DNA from: Anthopleura xanthogrammica
Taxonomy: Eukaryota; Cnidaria; Anthozoa; Actiniaria; Actiniidae
NCBI GenBank assembly: GCA_964019055.1
Contig: OZ025218.1
Location: forward strand, 6,729,259-6,793,258
Direction: 5' to 3'
Length of the DNA: 64,000 nt
The translations under genes were made by a program, and so were the position numbers. A model generated the notes under the pieces. The model was not told the DNA's origin. It saw only the letters and a list, made by a program, of their open reading frames with translations, and made no database searches. Below are positions 50,270 through 61,200 of this stretch, piece after piece. How positions within the stretch are numbered: position 1 is the stretch's first letter; every line of letters begins with the position of its first letter.

Positions 50270-51270
50270 ATAGTTACTAACTAACAACTAGTTAACAACA
50301 AATAACTTTGATTCTGTTTCACGGACATATTGCAAGCACTCTATAAAATAAAGATATAGTATCCCTTAGTCGAATGTTCATTGTTTTTTAATCTTTTTAT
50401 AGTGGTCGCAGAGCGCAGTTTTGATTTAAGGTTGGGAGGGATAGGAGGACAATGCTCTCGTTTCTTCTAGGTGCTGACCAAGAGGAATGTGGGCTCTGGG
50501 TACAATGTGCATCAAAGCTCACAAAGCACTCTGGGAAAATGAGTCCTGCAAAAATGGAACAGGAAAATCGAAGGAAATATCAGGAAAAAATTGCTCTCCT
50601 ATTTTCTTCTGTTGAAGTACTTACATTTCCATAGAAAATATCGATGGAAAAATTGTCAGATGAATTCTTAGAGGGGCCAAAAAAGCTTAAGGACTCAGTT
50701 TCCCATCATGCTTTATGCTAGAATTTCGAGCTCATGCACATTGGCTGTTGTTGGTAAGGGGGAGGGATGCATGAGGGGGGACCCTAAGGTCGAACTTTTT
50801 CAGGCTACTCCAAGTCCTCCAAATGCTTATGCAGCAGTGTATTGACTGTATCTTGTCTGGTTTTAAGAAAATGATTAATGCTTACTATACCATCATCGCA
50901 TATCAAGATTTTTTCAATTCAAAAAAATCTTTTTATTCTTAATTTGCAAGACAAACATGTTTGCTGCCTTTGCATCCCTTCCCTCCCCCCTTAGTCCAGT
51001 AGTGTGCACCGAACACAACACGAGCTGATCACGTGAAACAGAAGCCGTGTTTGCAACTCGGTTATGAATGGGAAAATGGTTTTACAGCTTGTTTCAATGA
51101 ATTTTCGAATCACTATTATGATAAAAGGATTCTAAAGACAACAGACTCTTTCATTTTTTACCCAAAAAGAAATTTTGAGAGAAAATTTCATTCATACTTC
51201 TCACGCACGTCTTCACAGTTAGTGTCAAGAAATCGTGAAAAATCAAAGCACAAACGTGCGAATTTTGATT
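50270..51270. other. Intergenic, no gene supported
   Basis: Short ORFs only. A GGTCGCAGAGCGCAGTTTTG motif at ~50404 resembles the CAGGGACCG repeats. A GATCACGTGA E-box is at ~51027. Confidence 0.45.
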
Positions 51271-51284
51271 GACACGAGTCAATA

Positions 51285-51455
51285 GTTCTCATTGGTTGGT
51301 TATGAAGCCATCATTTTGAAACGTTTTCTTATTGGTTAGTTATGACATAATCGACTTTGACGAGCTTTCCTATTGGTTGGTTAATCACGCTGTCAAGTAA
51401 AGGGTTTTCAAGGTGTTTCAAATCTTTTCCCTCACTTGCTGCTTGTTCGTCGACT
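51285..51455 (+). promoter_or_regulatory. Candidate CCAAT-rich promoter with leader exon
   Basis: Three inverted CCAAT boxes (ATTGGTTGGTTA, ATTGGTTAGTTA, ATTGGTTGGTTA) are spaced ~40-45 bp apart. They are followed by a pyrimidine-rich leader and GACTAG|GTAAGT (donor ~51457). A possible next exon begins after TTTCTTTCAG (~52090). No coding sequence could be attached, and the 93-bp satellite follows. Confidence 0.4.
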
Positions 51456-52142
51456 AGGTAAGTAATGATAACTTTTACTGCTAAAAAACAACTGTTTTTC
51501 CCTCAAAAAGAACCTGAATTACCAACAACGGCTTAGAACTGTTGGAAAAGAAAGTCCTAAGCCCATTTTTAGTGTTAAAAAGGAAGAAATTTGTCGAAAA
51601 CAGCTTAAAAATGTGAGAAAAAAGTTGGTCGGCTTCGAAGCCACACGTGGGAAGCTGAACATATTGGAACAATTTTGCTCGTTTTTTGTTAAGAAAACCT
51701 TTCAAGCCAGATTTATTAATGTATATGCGTACTAAAGTTTATATTTTGTACACAAGTTATTTTTTGTACTTTTTCCCGAAGTTTTCCGAACTAATTGCAG
51801 CTCATTCAGAGAAATTTAGCGTTGAAGTTGGGGAACCCAGAATGAATAATAATCTTGTAAATATTGAATTAACTTTAATGAAAATGTAATGCTTGAGTCA
51901 TTGAGTAAACTTTTTGAGTTTTCCTTACTTTTTCCTATATTTGTATTTTCCCGCTCTTTTCATTTTTCCTTGTAAGAACATCGAATTTTGAAAATATCAA
52001 AAAATAAATAATCTTCTAATATGTAAAAACTATATGTAATATGTTGCTCTGTTATTACAATTTTTTGATTTTTCTTTTCTTTTTCTTTCAGGGTTTTTCA
52101 AAGGATTCGGTGTAAAAAGGTTGCAGCAAAATCAGGTGACAT

Positions 52143-52156
52143 TTTTGGCGCGAAAA
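52143..52156 (+). promoter_or_regulatory. E2F-type site TTTTGGCGCGAAAA
   Basis: It is a full match to the E2F consensus TTTSGCGCGAAA, in AT-rich surroundings. Standing alone it may be fortuitous. Confidence 0.3.
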
Positions 52157-52649
52157 AAAAACTTTTCTCTTTTAAATTTCAAAGATTTTTTCTTTATATT
52201 TGGAAATTTCCTTACAGCTTTTCTTAACTTTCTTAAGAAATATCCCAGTAAATCTTTTTCAACCAGCTCAATTCTTTTTCAACAAATAAGGCGTTTACGA
52301 ACACACAAAAACATTTTTAAAACTATCCTAATCAACTGAAACGTTTTTTTAAACAAAAACTGCCATTATTATTTCAATATTTGGCTAATGTTTTTATAAC
52401 TTTGCCTATAAGTTCATCAATATTTGCATTTTTTTAAATAATTTCTTTTTATATACTCTGATAGATAATAACTATTATAAAGCTCCGATGCCTATTTATC
52501 TCCTTGATGTCAAAGATTATTGCATTTGTACTTATATTTATCTACAGTGCTTGACTGAGGTCTATTATATAACACAAATCTATATTTAACTATTCGAAAA
52601 CTTCAAATGTTTTGCACACTTCATTCATACAGATCCATATTATCTTCTA

Positions 52650-54690
52650 TAAGTCTATCATTGTTCGATGTATGTAGTTCCGATGTATATTCTTGTTTAC
52701 ATGTTGGATGACTGATAATTATTTGCGCACTGTATTTATGTATATGTATACTATCTTACAGTAGTTTATCATGTAGTTCCGATGCATTTTTACATGTTCA
52801 ATGACTGATAATTATTTGCGTACTCTGTTTATGTAGATCCGTACTACCTTATAGTAGTTTATCATGTAGTTCCGATGCATATTTACATGTTCGATGACTG
52901 ATCATTATTTGCGCATTCTATTTATGTAGATCCGTACTATCTTATAGTAGTTTATCATGTAGTTCCAATGTATATTTCCATGTTCGATGACTGATAATTA
53001 TTTGCGCACTGTATTTATGTATATGTATACTATCTTACAGTAGTTTATCATGTAGTTCCGATGCATTTTTACATGTTCGATGACTGATAATTATTTGCAC
53101 ATTCTATTTATGTAGATCCGTACTATCTTATAGTAGTTTATCATGTAGTTTCGATACATATTTACATGTTCGATGACTGATCATTATTTGCACATTCTAT
53201 TTATGTAGATCCGTACTATCTTATGAGTTTATCATGTAGTTCCAATGTATATTTCCATGTTCGATGACTGATAATTATTTGCGCACTGTATTTATGTATA
53301 CGTATACTATCTTACAGTAGTTTATCATGTAGTTCCGATGCATTTTTACATGTTCGATGACTGATAATTATTTGCACATTCTATTTATGTAGATCCGTAC
53401 TATCTTATAGTAGTTTATCATGTAGTTCCGATGCATATTTCCATGTTTGATGACTGATAATTATTTGCGCATTCTATTTATGTAGATCCGTACTATCTTA
53501 TAGTAGTTTATCATGTAGTTCCGATGCATATTTCCATGTTTGATGACTGATAATTATTTGCGCATAACTATTTATGTAGATCCGTACTATCTTATAGTAG
53601 TTTATCATGTAGTTCCGATGCATATTTACATGTTCAATGACTGATAATTAATTGCACATTCTATTTATGTAGATCCGTACTATCTTATAGTAGTTTATCA
53701 TGTAGTTCCGATGCATGTTTACATGTTCGATGACTGATAATTATTTGCGCACTCTATTTATGTAGATCTGTACTATCTTATAGTAGTTTATCATGTAGTT
53801 CCGATGCATGTTTACATGTTCGATGACTGATAATTATTTGCGCACTCTATTAATGTAGATCTGTACTATCTTATAGTAGTTTATCATGTAGTTCGATGAA
53901 TATTTACATGTTCGATGACTGATAATTATTTGCGCATTCTATTGATGTAGATCCGTACTATCTTATAGTAGTTTATCATGTAGTTCCGATGCATGTTTAC
54001 ATGTTCGATGACTGATAATTATTTGCGCACTCTATTAATGTAGATCTGTACTATCTTATAGTAGTTTATCATGTAGTTCGATGAATATTTACATGTTCGA
54101 TGACTGATAATTATTTGCGCATTCTATTGATGTAGATCCGTACTATCTTATAGTAGTTTATCATGTAGTTCCGATGCATATTTCCATGTTTGATGACTGA
54201 TAATTATTTGCGCACTCTATATATGTAGATCCGTACTATCTTATAGTAGTTTATCGTGTAGTTCCGATGCATATTTCCATGTTTGATGACTGATAATTAT
54301 TTGCGCACTCTATATATGTAGATCCGTACTATCTTATAGTAGTTTATCATGTAGTTCCGATGCATATTCCCATGTTTGATGACTGATAATTATTTGCGCA
54401 TTCTATTTATGTAGATCCGTACTATCTTATAGTAGTTTATCATGTAGTTCCGATGCATATTTACATGTTTGATGACTGATAATTATTTGCGCATAACTAT
54501 TTATGTAGATCTGTACTATCTTATAGTAGTTTATCATGTAGTTTCGATGCATATTCATGTTTACATGTTCGATGACTGATAATTATTTGCGCATTCTATT
54601 TATGTAGATCCGTACTAACTTACAGTAGTTTATCATGTAGTTCCGATGCATATTTACATGTTCGATGACTGATAATTATTTGCAAGCTAC
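52650..54690. repeat. 93-bp satellite, about 22 units
   Basis: 'ATCATGTAGTTCCGATGCAT' recurs every 93 bp (e.g. 52771, 52864, 52957, 53050). The consensus continues with ATTTACATGTTCGATGACTG, ATAATTATTTGCGCATTCTA and TTTATGTAGATCCGTACTAT. In the left third, a variant with ATGTATATGTATACTATCTTACAG returns every third unit (279 bp), an early higher-order pattern. No ORF of interest. Confidence 0.95.
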
Positions 54691-55240
54691 ATTTATATTG
54701 TTGCTACTGAAAAAGGTTTCTGAAATGCATATTTACCTTTTCCGTATCAATTAATTACTTCTTTACTGCACTTGTATAGATCTATACCTTCCTGACCACT
54801 GTTTTACATAGTTTCGCTATTTGTTTTTTATTTTTATGACTGGTTAGAAATTGTGCGATTGGTTTTTACATATCACATTACATCTTAAAGTGGTCTTTTA
54901 ATGTAGATTCGTTGTATAACTACGTTTTCAACGACCGATACTTTATGTGTGCACACGTCTAAGACTGGCTATCGACTTTTTCAAATGGGAACTAATTGGT
55001 GTGGAGAATAGAAACACTTTCTTTAACATGTAAAAATATAAAGGTAAGGAATAAAACAAGTATTTTGTTTTGGAAGTTTTATCAAATGAGCAGATTTTCT
55101 AATATAATAAATATATTTTGTTTTCGTTTCAGAATTCTATTTATTAGAGTATGATGGATGATGGAGAAAACGTTGAATAATGTTAGTTGTAATTTACAGA
55201 ACTTTGAATTTATTAATATGATTTACCTTGTTTGATTTTT
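54691..55240. other. Spacer between two satellite arrays
   Basis: AT-rich single-copy-looking sequence with acceptor-like TTTCGTTTCAG (~55131) and TTTGATTTTTCAG (~55243). No coding sequence found. Confidence 0.4.
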
Positions 55241-55249
55241 CAGATTATA

Positions 55250-58200
55250 CAATGGGATTCAAACCCAATGTATCTATTACCAGAAGCATCAGTTACCATA
55301 CCAATGACGGATTCAAACCCTTATTTATCAGAGTGTTTAGTAGTCAAGTACCAGTTGTATTTGACAGTGAGCATCAGTTACCATACCAATGAGGGATTTA
55401 AACCCTTATTTATCAGAGTGTTGAGTAGTCAAGTACCAAGTGTATTTGACAGTGAACATCAGTTAACATAGCAATGAGGGATTCAAACCCTTATCTATCA
55501 GAGTGTATAGTAGTCAACTACCAAGTGTATTTGACAGTGAGGATCAGTTACCATACCAATGAGGGATTTAAACCCTTATTTATCAGTGTTGAGTAGTCAA
55601 GTACCAGGTGTATTTGACAGTGAGGATCAGTTACCATACCAATGAGGGATTCAAACCCTTATTTATCAGAGTGTCGAGTAGTCAAGTACCAAGTGTATTT
55701 GACAGTGAGGATCATGTACCATACCAATGAGGGATTCAAACCCTTATTTATCAGAGTGTTGAGTAGTCAAGTACCAAGTGTATATGACAGTGAGCATCAG
55801 TTACCATAGCAATGAGGGATTCAAACCCTTATTTATCAGAGTGTTGAGTAGTCAAGTACCAGGTGTCTTTGACAGTGAGCATTATTTACCATAACAATGA
55901 GGGATTCAAACCCTTATTTATCAGAGTGTTTAGTAGTCAAGTACCAGATGTATTTGACAGTGAGGATCATGTACAATACCAATGAGGGATTCAAACCCTT
56001 ATTTATGAGAGTGTTTAAAAGTCAATTACCAAGTGTATTTGACAGAGATCATCAGTTACCATGTCTATGAGGGATTCAAACCCTTATTTATCAGAGTGTT
56101 GAGAAGTCAAGTACCAGATGTATTTGACAGTGAGCATCAGTTATCATACCGATGAGGGATTCAAACCCTTATTTATCAGAGTGTTGAGTAGTCAAGTACT
56201 AGATGTATTTGACAGTGATCATTAGTTACGATGGCAATGAGGGATTCAAACCTTTATTTATCAGAGTGTTGAGAAGTCAAGTACCAGATGTATTTGACAG
56301 TGATCATCAGTTATCATACCAATGAGGGATTCAAACCCTTATTTATCAGAGTGTTGAGAAGTCAAGTACCAAGTGTATTTGACAGTGAGCATCAGTTAAC
56401 ATAGCAATGAGGGATTCAAACCCTTATCTATCAGAGTGTATAGTAGTCAAGTACCAAGTGTATTTGACTGTGAGGATCATGTAATATACCAATGAGGGAT
56501 TCAAACCCTTATTTATCATAGTGTTGAGTAGAACAGTACCGGGTGTATTTGACAGAGATCATCAGTTACCATGGCTATGAGGGATTCAAACCCTTATTTA
56601 TCAGAGTGTTGAGAAGTCAAGTACCAGATGTATTTGACAGTGAGCATCAGTTATCATACCGATGAGGGATTCAAACCCTTATTTATCAGAGTGTTGAGTA
56701 GTCAAGTACTAGATGTATTTGACAGTGATCATTAGTTACCATGGCAATGAGGGATTCAAACCTTTATTTATCAGAGTGTTGAGAAGTCAAGTACCAGATG
56801 TATTTGACAGTGATCATCAGTTATCATACCAATGAGGGATTCAAACCCTTATTTATCAGAGTGTTGAGAAGTCAAGTACCAAGTGTATTTGACAGTGAGC
56901 ATCAGTTAACATAGCAATGAGGGATTCAAACCCTTATCTAACAGAGTGTATAGTAGTCAAGTACCAAGTGTATTTGACTGTGAGGATCATGTAATATACC
57001 AATGAGGGATTCAAACCCTTATTTATCATAGTGTTGAGTAGAACAGTACCGGGTGTATTTGACAGAGATCATCAGTTACCATGGCTATGAGGGATTCAAA
57101 CCCTTATTTATCAGAGTGTTGAGAAGTCAAGTATCAGATGTATTTGACAGTGAGCATCAGTTATCATACCAATGAGGGATTCAAACCCTTATTTATCAGA
57201 GTGTTGAGTAGTCAAGTACTAGATGTATTTGACAGTGATCATTAGTTACCATGGCAATGAGGGATTGAAACCTTTATTTATCAGAGTGTTGAGAAGTCAA
57301 GTACCAGATGTATTTGACAGTGATCATCAGTTATCATACCAATGAGGGATTCAAACCCTTATTTATCAGAGTGTTGAGAAGTCAAGTACCAAGTGTATTT
57401 GACAGTGAGCATCAGTTAACATAGCAATGAGGGATTCAAACCCTTATCTATCAGAGTGTATAGTAGTCAAGTACCAAGTGTATTTGACTGTGAGGATCAT
57501 GTAATATACCAATGAGGGATTCAAACCCTTATTTATCATAGTGTTGAGTAGAACAGTACCGGGTGTATTTGACAAAGATCATCAGTTACCATGGCTATGA
57601 GGGATTCAAACCCTTATTTATCAGAGTGTTGAGAAGTCAAGTACCAGATGTATTTGACAGTGAGCATCAGTTATCATACCAATGAGGGATTCAAACCCTT
57701 ATTTATCAGAGTGTTGAGTAGTCAAGTACTAGATGTATTTGACAGTGATCATTAGTTACCATGGCAATGAGGGATTGAAACCTTTATTTATCAGAGTGTT
57801 GAGAAGTCAAGTACCAGATGTATTTGACAGTGATCATTAGTTACCATGGCAATGAGGGATTCAAACCTTTATTTATCAGAGTGTTGAGAAGTCAAGTACC
57901 AGATGTATTTGACAGTGATCATCAGTTATCATACCAATGAGGGATTCAAACCCTTATTTATCAGAGTGTTGAGAAGTCAAGTACCAAGTGTATTTGACAG
58001 TGAGCATCAGTTAACATAGCAATGAGGGATTCAAACCCTTATCTATCAGAGTGTATAGTAGTCAAGTACCAAGTGTATTTGACTGTGAGGATCATGTAAT
58101 ATACCAATGAGGGATTCAAACCCTTATTTATCATAGTGTTGAGTAGAACAGTACCGGGTGTATTTGACAGAGATCATCAGTTACCATGGCTATGAGGGAT

Positions 58201-61200
58201 TCAAACCCTTATTTATCAGAGTGTTGAGAAGTCAAGTACCAGATGTATTTGACAGTGAGCATCAGTTATCATACCGATGAGGGATTCAAACCCTTATTTA
58301 TCAGAGTGTTGAGTAGTCAAGTACTAGATGTATTTGACAGTGATCATTAGTTACCATGGCAATGAGGGATTCAAACCTTTATTTATCAGAGTGTTGAGAA
58401 GTCAAGTACCAGATGTATTTGACAGTGATCATCAGTTATCATACCAATGAGGGATTCAAACCCTTATTTATCAGAGTGTTGAGAAGTCAAGTACCAAGTG
58501 TATTTGACAGTGAGCATCAGTTAACATAGCAATGAGGGATTCAAACCCTTATCTATCAGAGTGTATAGTAGTCAAGTACCAAGTGTATTTGACTGTGAGG
58601 ATCATGTAATATACCAATGAGGGATTCAAACCCTTATTTATCATAGTGTTGAGTAGAACAGTACCGGGTGTATTTGACAGAGATCATCAGTTACCATGGC
58701 TATGAGGGATTCAAACCCTTATTTATCAGAGTGTTGAGAAGTCAAGTACCAGATGTATTTGACAGTGAGCATCAGTTATCATACCGATGAGGGATTCAAA
58801 CCCTTATTTATCAGAGTGTTGAGTAGTCAAGTACTAGATGTATTTGACAGTGATCATTAGTTACCATGGCAATGAGGGATTCAAACCTTTATTTATCAGA
58901 GTGTTGAGAAGTCAAGTACCAGATGTATTTGACAGTGATCATCAGTTATCATACCAATGAGGGATTCAAACCCTTATTTATCAGAGTGTTGAGAAGTCAA
59001 GTACCAAGTGTATTTGACAGTGAGCATCAGTTAACATAGCAATGAGGGATTCAAACCCTTATCTAACAGAGTGTATAGTAGTCAAGTACCAAGTGTATTT
59101 GACTGTGAGGATCATGTAATATACCAATGAGGGATTCAAACCCTTATTTATCATAGTGTTGAGTAGAAAAGTACCGGGTGTATTTGACAGAGATCATCAG
59201 TTACCATGGCTATGAGGGATTCAAACCCTTATTTATCAGAGTGTTGAGAAGTCAAGTATCAGATGTATTTGACAGTGAGCATCAGTTATCATACCAATGA
59301 GGGATTCAAACCCTTATTTATCAGAGTGTTGAGTAGTCAAGTACTAGATGTATTTGACAGTGATCATTAGTTACCATGGCAATGAGGGATTGAAACCTTT
59401 ATTTATCAGAGTGTTGAGAAGTCAAGTACCAGATGTATTTGACAGTGATCATCAGTTATCATACCAATGAGGGATTCAAACCCTTATTTATCAGAGTGTT
59501 GAGAAGTCAAGTACCAAGTGTATTTGACAGTGAGCATCAGTTAACATAGCAATGAGGGATTCAAACCCTTATCTATCAGAGTGTATAGTAGTCAAGTACC
59601 AAGTGTATTTGACTGTGAGGATCATGTAATATACCAATGAGGGATTCAAACCCTTATTTATCATAGTGTTGAGTAGAACAGTACCGGGTGTATTTGACAA
59701 AGATCATCAGTTACCATGGCTATGAGGGATTCAAACCCTTATTTATCAGAGTGTTGAGAAGTCAAGTACCAGATGTATTTGACAGTGAGCATCAGTTATC
59801 ATACCAATGAGGGATTCAAACCCTTATTTATCAGAGTGTTGAGTAGTCAAGTACTAGATGTATTTGACAGTGATCATTAGTTACCATGGCAATGAGGGAT
59901 TGAAACCTTTATTTATCAGAGTGTTGAGAAGTCAAGTACCAGATGTATTTGACAGTGATCATCAGTTATCATACCAATGAGGGATTCAAACCCTTATTTA
60001 TCAGAGTGTTGAGAAGTCAAGTACCAGGTGTATTTGACAGTGAGGATCAGTTACCATACCAATGAGGGATTTAAACCCTTATTTATCAGTGTTGAGTAGT
60101 CAAGTACCAGGTGTATTTGACAGTGAGGATCAGTTACCATACCAATGAGGGATTCAAACCCTTATTTATCAGAGTGTCGAGTAGTCAAGTACCAAGTGTA
60201 TTTGACAGTGAGGATCATGTACCATACCAATGAGGGATTCAAACCCTTATTTATCAGAGTGTTGAGTAGTCAAGTACCAAGTGTATATGACAGTGAGCAT
60301 CAGTTACCATAGCAATGAGGGATTCAAACCCTTATTTATCAGAGTGTTTAGTAGTCAAGTACCAGATGTATTTGACAGTGAGGATCATGTACAATACCAA
60401 TGAGGGATTCAAACCCTTATTTATGAGAGTGTTTAAAAGTCAATTACCAAGTGTATTTGACAGTGAGCATCAGTTACCATAACAATGAGGGATTCAAACC
60501 CTTATTTATCAGAGTGTTGAGTAGTCAAGTACCAAGTGTATTTGACTGTGAGGATCATGTAATATACCAATGAGGGATTCAAACCCTTATTTATCATAGT
60601 GTTGAGTAGAACAGTACCGGGTGTATTTGACAGAGATCATCAGTTACCATGGCTATGAGGGATTCAAACCCTTATTTATCAGAGTGTTGAGAAGTCAAGT
60701 ACCAGATGTATTTGACAGTGAGCATCAGTTATCATACCAATGAGGGATTCAAACCCTTATTTATCAGAGTGTTGAGTAGTCAAGTACCAGGTGTATTTGA
60801 CAGTGAGGATCAGTTACCATACCAATGAGGGATTCAAACCCTTATTTATCAGTGTTGAGTAGTCAAGTACCAGGTGTATTTGACAGTGAGGATCAGTTAC
60901 CATAACAATGAGGGATTCAAACCCTTATTTATCAGAGTGTTGAGTAGTCAAGTACCAAGTGTATTTGACAGTGAGCATCAGTTAACATAGCAATGAGGGA
61001 TTCAAACCCTTATCTATCAGAGTGTATAGTAGTCAAGTACCAAGTGTATTTGACTGTGAGGATCATGTAATATACCAATGAGGGATTCAAACCCTTATTT
61101 ATCATAGTGTTGAGAAGTCAAGTACCAGATGTATTTGACAGTGAGCATCAGTTATCATACCGATGAGGGATTCAAACCCTTATTTATCAGAGTGTTGAGT

